Assembly (NCBI GenBank): GCA_030041225.1
Contig: JASHOG010000078.1
Location: 1 to 46,512 of the forward strand
DNA length: 46,512 nucleotides
Origin: Vulcanimicrobiota bacterium
Lineage (GTDB): Bacteria; Vulcanimicrobiota; Vulcanimicrobiia; Vulcanimicrobiales; Vulcanimicrobiaceae
Direction of reading: 5' to 3'
How positions within the stretch are numbered: the stretch's first letter is position 1; each line of letters begins with the position of its first letter. Made by a program: the position numbers and the translations under genes. Shown here piece by piece: positions 22,718-32,504 of the stretch. Below the pieces are notes generated by a model. That model did no database searches. It was not told the origin of the DNA and worked only from the letters and a program-made list of their open reading frames with translations.

Positions 22718-22843
22718 CTATCGGTCCAGCGCGCCGCCTGCGCCGCGAGATACTCGCAACTGCACGAGCGCGGCAATTGCGCTCGCGCCGATGACGATAA
22801 AGGTCCAGAGCGCAGCGACGGCGCTTAATGTTTCGGCGTTCAT
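22718..22843 (-). CDS. Small single-pass membrane protein (41 residues)
   Basis: A short frame from ATG 22843 to TAG 22718. Residues 11-30 are a clean hydrophobic helix (LWTFIVIGASAIAALVQL) after a short polar start (MNAETLSAV), and the tail is basic (RVSRGAGGALDR), giving an N-out/C-in topology by the positive-inside rule. GGAG stands 9 bases before the ATG. The gene begins 18 bases after the stop of the cyclase/NB-ARC regulator on the same strand, so it is probably co-transcribed. The helix resembles the start of larger DUF4760-type membrane proteins; function unknown. Confidence 0.6.
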   Translation of the reverse strand: MNAETLSAVAALWTFIVIGASAIAALVQLRVSRGAGGALDR

Positions 22844-22861
22844 GTCGCGTTGCTCCGCTTC

Positions 22862-25654
22862 CTAGACCATCATCGCTTCGGAACAGGCTTGGTCCTCGCT
22901 CCAACCGCCGCCTTCTTGCATGAGCTTGGCGAGCATCTCCGCGCCGAGTGAATCTCGCAGTGCCGGCAGCAACTTGTCATATTCTTGCTGCTCCGTGTAT
23001 TCCCGCATGGCGTCGAGTGAGGCGACGCGTGCGTCGACGTAGCCGATCAGCCGTGCGGCGCGGACTTTGCCTGCGTTGCTCGCATCGCTGTCGGGGAGGA
23101 ATACAGCGATCGCGGCGAGATGCTGCAAGGAAAAAATGGTCCAAACCTCCGCTTGCGCGTCACGGCTGACGGCGAGCGCCTCGCGCGCGCGGGAACGTGC
23201 CTCGCCATAGCGCTGCAGCGTGATCAGATATGCCGCCATGTTACAGAGCGTGATTGCGAGGTGCCTCGCGTCGCTGCCGACGGCGCGATAACCGTCGATC
23301 GCGCTGCCCGCAGTTTGCAGAGCGACCGCTGCATGGCCGGCTTTGAACTCGCTCTCCGCAAGGTTTCCTAACGCGATGGAGACGCCAACCTGATCACCGG
23401 CCGAACGCGCGGAAGCCGTCGCCTCAGCGTAGGCAGCCCGCGCTCCCTCCAAGTCGCCGTTGTACGCTCGTAGATTCGCGAGGCTGGTCAAGGCACGGCG
23501 CTTGACCAGGTGGAGGCCGAGCCGCTCTGCGCCGGCAAGCGCACTGGAAAGAAGCGCCTCGCTCTCAGCTGCAGATCCAAAGAGAAAAAGCGCAGAGCCT
23601 GCGATGGATTGTGCCTCCGCGATGCCCCGGGAATCGCCGAGTCTTTCGAAGCGCTCCAACGCGCGAGCAGCCTCTTCATAGCTCAGCTTTCGCTGTGCGA
23701 GAGCATTGTCGACGTGCGCTTCGGCGAGCTCCAGGTTTGCGAGTACGAGCTCGGGCGTTTGGTCGGTCGTCGTCCCAACCGCGGAGCGCAGCCATCGCCG
23801 CCCCTCGCCCGGGTCGAGCAAGACCCACATGGGGCGCATCACCCCCGCGAGCCGCTGTCCAAGCTCGACGTCGCCCCGCTCTATGAGTGTCCACTCGAGC
23901 GCCGCCCGCCAGTTCTCCATCTCCGGTTCCGCTTGGAGCGTCCACGCGCGTCGCGCCGTCGTGTCGCACGTCCTATAGAGGTCCTCGGCAAGGGCGAGAA
24001 ATGCGATGGCGTGAGCGTGTGCAATGCGGGCGTATTCGCCTCCCTCCTTGAGCCGCTCGCGCGCATACTGCCGCATCGACTCGAGCAGCCGGTAGCGCGT
24101 TCCGTTTCCGGCTGGTTCGGCGTGAACGAGCGATTTATCGACTAAGGACGCGAGCAGATCGAGGACGGCGATTTCGTCGATTTCTCCGTCGCTACAAACG
24201 GCGCTCGCACTCTCGAGCGTAAACCCGCCGGCAAAGATTCCGAGTTTGCGAAAGAGCGTGCGTTCGTTCTCCGAGAGGAGATCGTAGCTCCAGTCGACGA
24301 GCGCGCGCATCGTTTGTTGACGGGGCAGTGCGCTTCGGCTCCCACCCGTGAGTACGCGAAAGCGCTCGTTGAGTTTTTGTGCGAGTTCTTTTGGCGCGAG
24401 CACTTTTACGCGCGCCGCCGCGAGCTCGATTGCGAGTGGTATGCCGTCGAGCCGACGACAGATCTCTGCGACATAGGGCGCGTTCTCGTCGGAGAACGTA
24501 AAGCGCGCATCCGAGCTCACGGCGCGATCGACGAAGAGCGCGATAGCACCGTATTGGAGCTCGGCGACGGATGCGACGCTCTCCCCCAGGCGGGGGACCG
24601 GCAGCGAAGGCATGCGATAGACACGCTCACCTGCGATGTTGAGGCCCTCTCGGCTCGTGGCGAGAATGCGGATGTCCGGACAGCCGAGGAGGATTGCGTT
24701 TGCGACATTGCGTGCTTCGTCGATGACGTGTTCGCAGTTATCGAGAATCAGAAGAAGCCGCTTTCTCTTGAGAAAGGTCACGATGGTCTCGAGAACCGGG
24801 CGATTCGCTTCACCGCGGACATTCAGCGCCTGGGCGACGACACCGGCCACGAGGGACGCGTCCGAAATCGGTGCGAGTTCCGCGAGCCAAACGCCGTCTC
24901 CCGAGCCGTCGAGGAGATCGCCGCCGACTTGAATCGCGCACCGTGTCTTCCCTGCGCCTCCGGTTCCGACGAGCGTGACGAAGCGGTGCTCCTCGAGCAG
25001 CTCTTTGATCTCCGCAACCTCTTTTTCGCGTCCGACGAAGGACGTGAGCTGCGGAGGCAGGTTATTGGGCAGTTGGTCAAGGGATCGCAGCGCTGGAAAA
25101 GCCTGCGGCAAATCGGGAGCGATGAGCTGGTAGACTTGCTCGGGCTGAGCCAAGTCTTTGAGGCGATGTGTCCCGAGGTCGCGCAGGCTGCTCTGCGGCG
25201 GCATCACGCCTTGCAGCAAATCCGTCGCAGTGCCTGAAACGAGAACTTGGCCGCCATGGCCGATCGCTAAGAGCCGGGCAACGCGATTGACGGCCGGCCC
25301 GAAGTAATCGCCGTCGCGCTCGCTCGCGCTTCCGGTATGGAGCGCCATCCGCACGCGCACACCGTCGACGGCGGAGAAATCCTCGTGCGCGAGTGCGCGC
25401 TGCGCCTCGAGAGCCGCGGCGACTGCGTGTTCCGGGCGAGCAAAGGCCGCGCAAAAGGCGTCGCCCATCGTTTTGAAGACGTAGGCGTCGCGCGCTTCGA
25501 GCGCTGTGCGAAGAAGCGCGTCGTGCCGTGCCATCGCAGTGGCCATCGCCTCACGGTCCCGCTCCCAGCGCTCCGTGCTTCCTTCGACGTCCGAGAACAG
25601 AAAAGTGACCGTCCCCGTAGGACGAGCCGCGGAAGGTCTTGCCTCCGTTGCCAT
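22862..25654 (-). CDS. Adenylate/guanylate cyclase - NB-ARC ATPase - TPR regulator
   Basis: A 930-residue STAND-type protein. Residues about 15-185 are a class III cyclase domain: FLFSDVEGSTERWERD carries the metal aspartate, KTMGDAFCAAF the second aspartate, and VRVRMALHTG follows. The ATPase (about 200-480) has TSFVGREKEVAEI, the Walker A loop VGTGGAGKTR, the Walker B strand LLLILDNCEHV and ILATSREGLNI. The remainder (about 560-920) is made of TPR-like helix pairs. Proteins of this layout are common in soil bacteria and thought to be signal integrators; no DNA-binding domain is present. ATG 25654 starts the fold properly; an in-frame TTG at 25681 is possible. Cyclase activity is likely but untested. 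Confidence 0.88.
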   Translation of the reverse strand: MATEARPSAARPTGTVTFLFSDVEGSTERWERDREAMATAMARHDALLRTALEARDAYVFKTMGDAFCAAFARPEHAVAAALEAQRALAHEDFSAVDGVRVRMALHTGSASERDGDYFGPAVNRVARLLAIGHGGQVLVSGTATDLLQGVMPPQSSLRDLGTHRLKDLAQPEQVYQLIAPDLPQAFPALRSLDQLPNNLPPQLTSFVGREKEVAEIKELLEEHRFVTLVGTGGAGKTRCAIQVGGDLLDGSGDGVWLAELAPISDASLVAGVVAQALNVRGEANRPVLETIVTFLKRKRLLLILDNCEHVIDEARNVANAILLGCPDIRILATSREGLNIAGERVYRMPSLPVPRLGESVASVAELQYGAIALFVDRAVSSDARFTFSDENAPYVAEICRRLDGIPLAIELAAARVKVLAPKELAQKLNERFRVLTGGSRSALPRQQTMRALVDWSYDLLSENERTLFRKLGIFAGGFTLESASAVCSDGEIDEIAVLDLLASLVDKSLVHAEPAGNGTRYRLLESMRQYARERLKEGGEYARIAHAHAIAFLALAEDLYRTCDTTARRAWTLQAEPEMENWRAALEWTLIERGDVELGQRLAGVMRPMWVLLDPGEGRRWLRSAVGTTTDQTPELVLANLELAEAHVDNALAQRKLSYEEAARALERFERLGDSRGIAEAQSIAGSALFLFGSAAESEALLSSALAGAERLGLHLVKRRALTSLANLRAYNGDLEGARAAYAEATASARSAGDQVGVSIALGNLAESEFKAGHAAVALQTAGSAIDGYRAVGSDARHLAITLCNMAAYLITLQRYGEARSRAREALAVSRDAQAEVWTIFSLQHLAAIAVFLPDSDASNAGKVRAARLIGYVDARVASLDAMREYTEQQEYDKLLPALRDSLGAEMLAKLMQEGGGWSEDQACSEAMMV

Positions 25655-25716
25655 GTTTTGAGAGTTTCGCGCACTCCTCAAAGGGCTCCGCCTTACCCCG
25701 GAGGTATGGCTGCACG

Positions 25717-26826
25717 ATGAAGCGCGTTCGCGCGCGCGCGCCAGGGCGCGTCAACCTCATCGGCGAGCACACGGATTATAACGACGGTTTCGTTCTGCCG
25801 GTCTCGATCGCTCTGCAGGTGCTGGTGGACGGCGTCGAGCGAGACGATCGTGTGCTCGTGCTCCGCTCCGCGAAGATTGAGGGTGAGCGCCGGTTCAATC
25901 TCGACGCGCTCGAGCCCGGACCACGCGGCGACTGGAGCGACTATGTTCGCGGTATCGCCTACGATCTGCAACGAGCGGACATTCAACTGCGTGGTGCGGA
26001 GCTCGACGTATCGGGCGACCTCCCGATCGGCTCGGGACTCAGCTCCTCGGCGGCATTCGAGATCGGCTGTGCGATGAGTCTTCTCGCCCTCGCGAGCACG
26101 GGCATGGACCCGCTCGAGCTCGCAAGGACTGCGCAGCGATCGGACAACGCGCACACCGGCGCGCGTTGCGGAATCATGGACCAGCTCGCGTGCACGAGCG
26201 GCCGACGCGCTAACGCGCTCCTTCTTGATACGCGCAGTTTGGCGATCGAGCATGTTCCATTGCCGAGGGAGGCTGCGATCGTCGCCTGCAATACGATGGT
26301 GCGCCACGAGAACGCCGCCGGCGCGTACAACGAGCGCCGAGCCGAATGCGAGCGCGCCGCCGAGCTCCTCGCACGGCGCTTCCGTCACGCTGCTTCGTTG
26401 CGTGAGGCGACCTCGGCCGAGCTCGAGGATGCACGCTCGGCCCTCGGTGACGTGCTCTACGGGCGTGCGCGCCACGTCGTGAGCGAGAACGCACGTGTAC
26501 TCGAGTACGTGGCGGCGCTTACGATGGGCGATCTGGAAGTTGCCGGCGCGCTCATGCTCGCTTCGCATGCAAGCCTACGCGACGACTTCGACGTCAGCTG
26601 TGCCGAGCTCGATCTCATGGTGGAGCTCGCGATGGGCTGCGACGGCGTGTACGGAGCGCGAATGACGGGAGGCGGGTTTGGCGGATGCGCGATCGCGCTC
26701 GTTGCGCGCGATCACGCGGAAGCGTTCCATCGCCGCATCGCTCGCGATTACCATGCGGCAACCGGTGTCGTTCCGGAAATCTATCCGATCGAGAGTGCCG
26801 ACGGCGCAGAGGTGCGCCTGCTGTGA
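25717..26826 (+). CDS. galK: Galactokinase
   Basis: A 369-residue GHMP kinase that phosphorylates galactose at C1 in the Leloir pathway. It starts RARAPGRVNLIGEHTDYNDG, the galactokinase signature that binds the sugar, followed by the ATP loop LPIGSGLSSSAAFEIG and the third GHMP motif MTGGGFGGCAIALV. ATG 25717 follows GGAGG by 12 bases; an in-frame extension to 25639 would overlap the divergent regulator and is rejected. The stop overlaps galT as GTGA, so the two are translationally coupled. No galE or galM is in the window. Confidence 0.95.
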   Translation: MKRVRARAPGRVNLIGEHTDYNDGFVLPVSIALQVLVDGVERDDRVLVLRSAKIEGERRFNLDALEPGPRGDWSDYVRGIAYDLQRADIQLRGAELDVSGDLPIGSGLSSSAAFEIGCAMSLLALASTGMDPLELARTAQRSDNAHTGARCGIMDQLACTSGRRANALLLDTRSLAIEHVPLPREAAIVACNTMVRHENAAGAYNERRAECERAAELLARRFRHAASLREATSAELEDARSALGDVLYGRARHVVSENARVLEYVAALTMGDLEVAGALMLASHASLRDDFDVSCAELDLMVELAMGCDGVYGARMTGGGFGGCAIALVARDHAEAFHRRIARDYHAATGVVPEIYPIESADGAEVRLL

Positions 26827-27836
26827 GAACGCCCGGGTCGCCGCATCGCCGTTACAACCCGCTCACCGATGAGTGGGTACTTGTCTCGCCGCAGCGCACG
26901 CAACGTCCCTGGCGCGGCGAGTTTGAGCTCGTGCAGCTTGAGCCGGTGCCGGAATACGACCCGCAGTGTTTCCTCTGTCCGGGGAACCTGCGCGCGAACG
27001 GCCTGCGCAATCCACGTTACGAAGGCGTCCATGTCTTTGAGAATGATTACCCGTCGTTCTCCGCGGATTCGGGGGAGGAAGCAGTCGCGAGCGATGACCT
27101 TTTTCTCGCCGGCAGCGAGCGCGGAATTTGCAAGGTCGTGTCCTTCTCGCCGCGCCACGATCTCTCGTTCGGGCAGATGGAGAGCTCGCAGCGCGAGGCC
27201 GTCGTCGATGCGTGGGCGCAAGAGTACGCGCGCATCGGCGCACTCCCGTTCATCACGTGGGTGCAGATCTTCGAGAACCGCGGTGCGATGATGGGCGCGA
27301 GCGACCCGCACCCGCACGGGCAACTCTGGGCACAGTCTTCGCTTCCGACGCAGGCGCGCAAGGAGCAGGAGATGCAACAGCGTTACCGCGAGCGCTCAAG
27401 CTCGTGCTTGCTCTGCACGTACGTGGCGCGAGAGCTCGAACTGGGCGAGCGGCTCATCTACGCCAACGACGCCTTTGTGACGCTCGTACCGTTTTGGGCG
27501 GCGTGGCCCTTCGAGGCGCTCCTCATTGCTCGACGCCACGCGCGAGACCTTGCGGAGCTCACTGCGGTAGAGCGCTTAGCGCTCGCCGACGCCATCGGCG
27601 TGCTCACGCAACACTACGACGCGCTCTTCTCAACGCCGCTTCCGTACTCGATGGGCTTCCACGCGCGCCCGACCGACGGTGAGGAGCACGACGAATGGCA
27701 TCTCCACGCGCACTACTATCCGCCGCTGCTACGCTCGGCACAGGTGCGTAAGTTCATGGTTGGATATGAGATGCTCGCCGAGCCGCAGCGCGACCTCACG
27801 CCGGAGGAGGCCGCGGCGCGCCTGCGCGAAACGTAA
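26823..27836 (+). CDS. galT: Galactose-1-phosphate uridylyltransferase
   Basis: A 337-residue enzyme that swaps galactose-1-phosphate for the glucose-1-phosphate of UDP-glucose. Seen are RRYNPLTDEWVLVSPQR, the zinc pair in CFLCPGN, FENDYPSF, and the catalytic ASDPHPHGQLWA, where the second histidine of HPH becomes uridylylated. The C-terminal domain contains WHLHAHYYPPLLR, the second metal-binding part. The start GTG 26823 overlaps the galK stop (GTGA) and is in frame with a longer open frame that starts inside galK and is not real. Serine hydrolase follows 22 bases downstream. Confidence 0.95.
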   Translation: MRTPGSPHRRYNPLTDEWVLVSPQRTQRPWRGEFELVQLEPVPEYDPQCFLCPGNLRANGLRNPRYEGVHVFENDYPSFSADSGEEAVASDDLFLAGSERGICKVVSFSPRHDLSFGQMESSQREAVVDAWAQEYARIGALPFITWVQIFENRGAMMGASDPHPHGQLWAQSSLPTQARKEQEMQQRYRERSSSCLLCTYVARELELGERLIYANDAFVTLVPFWAAWPFEALLIARRHARDLAELTAVERLALADAIGVLTQHYDALFSTPLPYSMGFHARPTDGEEHDEWHLHAHYYPPLLRSAQVRKFMVGYEMLAEPQRDLTPEEAAARLRET

Positions 27837-27858
27837 TGCGTTAAGGAGCAGTACGCAC

Positions 27859-29253
27859 ATGCAGTTTCGTCTCACATCCCTCGTCGCTGCGCTCGCGCTT
27901 ATTGCGGCGGTTCCGAATCCTTCCGCCATCATGCAAAGTCAAGACGCTCCGGGTTTGCAGCTGGTCGTCGTCGATCACGGGAGCATCGTTACCGATCGTG
28001 CCTATGGGGTACGCAACATCGACACCCAAGAGCCGGTCGACGTTCATACTCGCTTCGAGATCGGCTCGATAACCAAGCAGTTTACCGCCGCAGCGATTCT
28101 GCAACTCAAAGAGAAGGGGCTGCTCTCGCTTGACGATCGGCTCGGCGCATACGTGCCCCAGTACGCCGCCGCGCGCAACGTGACTCTGCGGCAGCTTCTC
28201 TTGCAGGTCAGCGGTATTCCCAACTTCACCAGTACCAAGGCATTCACGCGCCTCGTCGCGGTGCGAGGAACATCGGTCGTACTCTCACGCCCAGGCAGCT
28301 TCGACGCGATTCTTGCGATGATCGATCGCAAGCCCTTGGAGTTCAAGCCTGGGACGAAATGGAAATACAGCAACACGAACTACGTCCTGCTCGGTCGCGT
28401 GGTCGAGATCGTCTCGCACATGCCATGGGAAGCGTACATCCGCACCCACATGTTTGCGCGGGCGCGCATGACGGACTCCTCATTCATGGAGAACGAGTCA
28501 TCGACGGGCGACATGGCGACCGGTTACGTTCGGTATCACGGGCAGCTCCGACCGGCGCCGAGCATGAACGGCTGGGCAGGCGGCGCGGGCGCGATCGTTT
28601 CGACCGCGACCGATCTCGCGAAATGGGATGCCGCGCTCTTCGGCGGGAAAATTATCAGCGCTGCGGATCTCCGTCTGATGCTCACTCCCGGCGCGCTTCC
28701 CGCAGGTCTGCCTGGTGCGCACTATGCATTCGGATGGGTGGACGATAGGTACGATGGGCAGGCGCGCTTCTGGCACAATGGGGGAACACTCGGTTTCCGC
28801 GCGAGCAATCAAATTTACCCGCGCTTGGGTCAGCGGATCATCGTGCTCGCTAATAACAGCGGCTCAGACGCGGATGCGATCGCGGACGCGATGTTCGATC
28901 AGTTGCACCCGCAGCTCGCACGGCGTCAAACGATCAACGCAGCGGGCGAGAACCCGGCGATCACGGCCCTTGCAAAGCGGATCTTCGGCGAGTTCGTGAG
29001 CGGGTCGTTGGACCGCTCGCAGCTCGACGACGATATGAATCGCGCGATGACTCCCGCGTTGATCGCGAGCGCGAAGGCCCAGTTCTCGCAGGTCGGTACA
29101 CCGGAGCTTTGGGTCTATCAGGGCAAGCGCATCAAGAACGGCACGACCTTGTACGAGTATCGCGTGACCTTTACGTCGGGAGTGAAGCTCAACGTCTACA
29201 TCGGCATCGACGCGCAAGGGAAGGTCGCGGGCTACCTACTCTCGGGCATCTGA
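27859..29253 (+). CDS. Secreted serine hydrolase, class C beta-lactamase/penicillin-binding fold
   Basis: A 464-residue exported protein. Residues 1-22 form a signal peptide. Active-site motifs of the family are present: SITK (SxxK, in FEIGSITKQFTAAA), the tyrosine motif YSN (WKYSNTNYVLLG) and HNGG in place of KTG (FWHNGGTLGF). About 110 C-terminal residues form a separate small domain ending VKLNVYIGIDAQGKVAGYLL, often attached to such hydrolases. These proteins are mostly D-amino-acid peptidases or esterases; few are true beta-lactamases. AAGGAG precedes ATG 27859. It follows galT by 22 bases and is convergent with the outer-membrane gene. Confidence 0.9.
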   Translation: MQFRLTSLVAALALIAAVPNPSAIMQSQDAPGLQLVVVDHGSIVTDRAYGVRNIDTQEPVDVHTRFEIGSITKQFTAAAILQLKEKGLLSLDDRLGAYVPQYAAARNVTLRQLLLQVSGIPNFTSTKAFTRLVAVRGTSVVLSRPGSFDAILAMIDRKPLEFKPGTKWKYSNTNYVLLGRVVEIVSHMPWEAYIRTHMFARARMTDSSFMENESSTGDMATGYVRYHGQLRPAPSMNGWAGGAGAIVSTATDLAKWDAALFGGKIISAADLRLMLTPGALPAGLPGAHYAFGWVDDRYDGQARFWHNGGTLGFRASNQIYPRLGQRIIVLANNSGSDADAIADAMFDQLHPQLARRQTINAAGENPAITALAKRIFGEFVSGSLDRSQLDDDMNRAMTPALIASAKAQFSQVGTPELWVYQGKRIKNGTTLYEYRVTFTSGVKLNVYIGIDAQGKVAGYLLSGI

Positions 29254-29985
29254 CGGCCCAAGGCGCCATTCGTACCCGAGGTACGCATGCGCCGCGGCCG
29301 AGATGCCGAGTGAGGGCCCTCCGGAGAACACGATGGCGTGATACGCGCCGATGTCGCCGATGTATCCGACGCCGATATCGGTGTGCGCGGGAATGAAGGC
29401 ATATGCGCCTGAGTGATAGATCTCGATACCGACGTTCGTCGCCGCGCTCACGTCTCGTGTGATCGCAAGACCGTCTTGCCATGCCGACGCGGGTTGCCCT
29501 GGCTGGCGATCAAAAATGACGCCGCCGCCGCCGAAGAACGTCCACGGCCCGATCGACTTCTGCGCCCAGAGCGGAAGGAGAAGCGTCCCGTGCCCTTCTC
29601 CCAGGCCCGCCATCGGGTTGCCCGTCGCTAGCGTTATCTGGGGATAGAAGGAGATCTGCGGCGACGTCTGCGTCTCTTGGATGAAGCGATACTTCAAACC
29701 GATCCCGATGTCGCCGAGCCCATAGCCCGATCCGATCGTTCCGGCAGCGAAAACCGTGGGGAGCGAAACGCTGAACTGCGTGTTAGGGAAGAGGCCGTAG
29801 TTGACCTCGAGCGTTCCCACGTCACCCTGGATTGCCTGCCCCACACGGTAATAGTCCACGTGAAAATAGGTCTCGTAGTTCCGGTAATCGGTGGGTGCGG
29901 GATCGTCCGTCTCGTAAGGCGGTCCGGCGAGGGCGACTCCTCGGACGGTGCAGAGCAGCGCCAGAGTAACGAGCGCTCTACGCAC
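29236..29985 (-). CDS. MetA-type outer-membrane transporter-like protein
   Basis: A 249-residue exported barrel protein similar to the phenol_MetA_deg family. GTG 29985 gives a clean signal peptide (RRALVTLALLCTVRGVALA) and has AAGGA at the right distance; the longer frame to 30171 overlaps the glycosyltransferase gene and is rejected. The mature start PPYETDDPAPTDYRNYETYF is typical of the family, followed by beta strands such as LGDIGIGLKYRF, PQISFYPQITLATG and FFGGGGVIFD. The name comes from a gene cluster for phenol degradation; the actual cargo of most members is unknown. It lies 46 bases behind the glycosyltransferase gene in the same direction. Confidence 0.8.
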   Translation of the reverse strand: MRRALVTLALLCTVRGVALAGPPYETDDPAPTDYRNYETYFHVDYYRVGQAIQGDVGTLEVNYGLFPNTQFSVSLPTVFAAGTIGSGYGLGDIGIGLKYRFIQETQTSPQISFYPQITLATGNPMAGLGEGHGTLLLPLWAQKSIGPWTFFGGGGVIFDRQPGQPASAWQDGLAITRDVSAATNVGIEIYHSGAYAFIPAHTDIGVGYIGDIGAYHAIVFSGGPSLGISAAAHAYLGYEWRLGPSDARE

Positions 29986-30031
29986 TCGGGTCCTTAGCCA
30001 CGTGGTTCTTGGTGACGCTCGCCGTAGGACA

Positions 30032-31555
30032 CTAAGGAGGAGCGACGCCGAGGTTGTTGATCCCGTAAACCTTGAAACGAGGCCAGAGCTGCGACAACGG
30101 CGGGTGCATGCCGCGGCAGAGCACGATCGGGCGATGTCGCTCGTACGGCATCGCGTACGGCGACGTTCCAAAGTAGGCGACGACCCTCGCCGAGGTACAG
30201 AACGCTGCCCACGCCGCCGGATCGACGTTCACCGCGAGCACGACGGAGCCGTCGTAACCGCGAGGGCCCCACAGGTAGTATTGATTGTTCCCGCTGATCA
30301 TCGGCGGAAGACCGCGCCCAAGGACGTCGATCGCTGCGGCATCGCCGTAGTTCTCGGCGAAGATGGCTGCCTTCGAGCGATCTGAAGCAGGGAGCGCGGA
30401 GTACACGCTCTCGACGGTTCGGGCGAGGTCACGCCAGCCAAACTCGTCGGAGAAGACCTCCATGAGCGGAGCCCCGATTCCGGCAACCTCTACCGGTTTG
30501 GGTCGCAACGCCAGGTGGTTCATCATCCTCTGTAAGACTGCAGGCTTGTCAACCGGTAGGACGAGCGGCAACGTGAGCGCGCCGTTCACCGCGCCGAGTA
30601 ACGCCCAGATGGCCACGAGCGCGCGCGGCAGCATCGTACAGACCGCGGCACCGAGAGCGAATACCGTCGGATAGGCGCCTGCGAGATAATAGTTCTTGCC
30701 GTGGGTGCCGAAGACGAGGAGTGCCGTCACGACGAAGGTGATCGCGAGGAAGCGATACCGCGAGACGCGCGCCGACGCGAACGGTCCGATGATACCCGCG
30801 ATCCAAAGAGGCGCAAACAGCAGGTTCACCGAGATCACCTGGTCGATCGTGAACGCGACTGGCGTACCGGTGAGATTGCCGGCATTATCGTTGTGGACGA
30901 GCTCCAGGAACGGGAGGCCGTGCGCAACCTGCCAGATCACGTTCGGCAGCGCGATGAGCACGGCGATCCCGGCGCCGATCCAGGCATCGCGCGAGCGCAA
31001 CGCACCGCGCGGACCCGCGAGAATGAGTCCGAGCGCGAGGCCGATTGTCCACATCACGATACCATAGCGCGCCTCGAAGGCGAGCCCGGCGATGAGCCCC
31101 GCCCACCAGTAGGCGCGTGGCTCGTCGCGCACGATCGCGCGCGTCACATAGTATGCGACGGCGGTGAACGCCAGCGCCTCGAAGCTCGTGGTCATCAGTG
31201 TCGCGCTGAGCGCTATGATGAGCGGCGCGGTTGCAGCGGCAACGGCAGCAAGCCAGGCTCCGCGCGTCGAGGCTCCGAGCAGCTGCGCAAAGGCAACGGT
31301 CAGTGGAATAAGAGCGACGGAGACGATGACGTCGGGAAGACGCAAGAGCCAGACGTGCAGGCCGCCAAGCTGCGTCGCAGCGGCGATGAGCGGGACGAGC
31401 GGCGGTTGGTCGACGTAGCCGAATGCCGGGTGCCGGCCGCAGACGATGAAGTAGAGCTCGTTTCTAAAGAAGTCGTACTTGCCCGCGGTGAGGAGATGAA
31501 CGATCGCCACGACGCCGGCGACGCTCCACGCGGCAACCTTCGCTCCTTTGCTCAT
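30032..31555 (-). CDS. GT39/ArnT-type membrane glycosyltransferase
   Basis: A 507-residue multi-spanning protein of the dolichyl-phosphate-mannose/ArnT class that transfers sugars from lipid carriers on the outer side of the inner membrane. After the first helix the loop [25 protein letters not shown] shows the acidic catalytic region and the YVDQPPL motif of the family. About ten further hydrophobic segments follow up to residue 370, then a soluble periplasmic domain of about 130 residues ([16 protein letters not shown]). The start [10 protein letters not shown] at 31555 is preferred over an upstream frame to 31828 that overlaps the divergent reductase gene. Acceptor unknown. Confidence 0.85.
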   Translation of the reverse strand: MSKGAKVAAWSVAGVVAIVHLLTAGKYDFFRNELYFIVCGRHPAFGYVDQPPLVPLIAAATQLGGLHVWLLRLPDVIVSVALIPLTVAFAQLLGASTRGAWLAAVAAATAPLIIALSATLMTTSFEALAFTAVAYYVTRAIVRDEPRAYWWAGLIAGLAFEARYGIVMWTIGLALGLILAGPRGALRSRDAWIGAGIAVLIALPNVIWQVAHGLPFLELVHNDNAGNLTGTPVAFTIDQVISVNLLFAPLWIAGIIGPFASARVSRYRFLAITFVVTALLVFGTHGKNYYLAGAYPTVFALGAAVCTMLPRALVAIWALLGAVNGALTLPLVLPVDKPAVLQRMMNHLALRPKPVEVAGIGAPLMEVFSDEFGWRDLARTVESVYSALPASDRSKAAIFAENYGDAAAIDVLGRGLPPMISGNNQYYLWGPRGYDGSVVLAVNVDPAAWAAFCTSARVVAYFGTSPYAMPYERHRPIVLCRGMHPPLSQLWPRFKVYGINNLGVAPP

Positions 31556-31578
31556 CGCCCTGTCATACGGGTGCCCAC

Positions 31579-31600
31579 GGGGCGGGGTTTCGCACGCCCC
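31579..31600. other. GC inverted repeat in the divergent intergenic region
   Basis: GGGGCG (31579-31584) and CGCCCC (31595-31600) can pair across 10 bases between the divergent glycosyltransferase and aldo/keto reductase genes. An extended -10-like TGGTATAAG (31623-31631) lies just ahead of the reductase start. An operator role is possible but only weakly supported. Confidence 0.25.
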
Positions 31601-31640
31601 TCGATTTGTCATCCCAGTCGGGTGGTATAAGGGAAGAGCT

Positions 31641-32480
31641 ATGAATACGGAACGGCTTGATGCCGGTGCGGCCGGCACTATTTCGCTCGGTGATCTCACC
31701 GTCAACCGGCTCGGGTTCGGCGCGATGCGCATTACCGGTCCCGGCATCTGGGGGCCGCCGAAGGATCGAGCGAACGCGCTCGCTGTGCTTCGGCACACGC
31801 TCGAGCTGGGCGTCGACTTCATCGACACTGCAGACTCCTACGGTCCGAACGTCAGTGAAGAGCTCATCGCGGAGGCGCTCTATCCATATCCCGAGCAACT
31901 CGTCATCGCGACGAAAGGCGGCTTGACGCGCAGCGGACCCAACCAATGGGCGCCCGACTGCCGTCCGGAGCGTCTGCGCACGTGCCTCGAAGGAAGCCTG
32001 CAGCGCCTGCGCCTCGAGCGCATCGACGTCTACCAACTGCACAGGATTGACCCAAAAGTGTCGTGGAGCGATCAAGTCGGCGCGCTCGCCGAAATGCAAC
32101 GTGAAGGAAAGATCCGTCACGTTGGACTCTGCAACGTCGACGTCGCGCACCTCGAGAAGGCGCGCGGCATCGTCGACATCGTTTCGGTGCAAAACCGCTA
32201 CAATGTACGTGATCGCGAGAGCGAGCCCGTGCTCGAATACTGCGAGCGAGAAAACATCGCGTTCCTACCGTGGTTTCCGCTCAACGCGGGTGATATCCAC
32301 CGGATCGGAGCACAGGTCGCACTCGCATGGCTCTTGCAGCGCTCGCCGATGATGTTGCCGATTCCAGGAACGCAGTCGGTCGAGCACCTCGAGGAGAACG
32401 TTGCGGCCGCGGCCGTTCGTCTGACTCCCCAGCGGTACGCCGAACTCGATAGCCTGGCGGGCGGCGGGAAGCCCGGCTAG
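31641..32480 (+). CDS. Aldo/keto reductase
   Basis: A 279-residue NADPH-dependent aldo/keto reductase with a TIM-barrel fold. The catalytic tetrad is visible: Asp and Tyr in [11 protein letters not shown], Lys in VIATKGG and His in VYQLHRID. The NADP-binding end is present ([17 protein letters not shown]). It has ATG 31641 with GGGAAGAG before it; the longer frame from 31548 has no support. It faces the same way as the hopanoid genes and ends 24 bases before the prenyl synthase, so it may be the first gene of that operon. Substrate unknown. Confidence 0.92.
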   Translation: MNTERLDAGAAGTISLGDLTVNRLGFGAMRITGPGIWGPPKDRANALAVLRHTLELGVDFIDTADSYGPNVSEELIAEALYPYPEQLVIATKGGLTRSGPNQWAPDCRPERLRTCLEGSLQRLRLERIDVYQLHRIDPKVSWSDQVGALAEMQREGKIRHVGLCNVDVAHLEKARGIVDIVSVQNRYNVRDRESEPVLEYCERENIAFLPWFPLNAGDIHRIGAQVALAWLLQRSPMMLPIPGTQSVEHLEENVAAAAVRLTPQRYAELDSLAGGGKPG

Positions 32481-32504
32481 GAGATAGGGCTGTCCTGCCG
32501 CGAG

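Noticed and set aside
22862-25654. The cyclase/NB-ARC/TPR protein as an anti-phage system
   Set aside because: STAND architecture is suggestive, but no effector domain or other defence gene is present and this layout is common among signalling proteins.
27859-29253. Antibiotic-resistance beta-lactamase
   Set aside because: The third motif is HNGG and the protein has an extra C-terminal domain, fitting serine hydrolases of the wider family rather than true class C beta-lactamases.
30701-31630. Plus-strand frame of 309 codons opposite the glycosyltransferase
   Set aside because: Low-complexity Glu/Arg/Asp-rich product and a real multi-pass membrane protein on the other strand.
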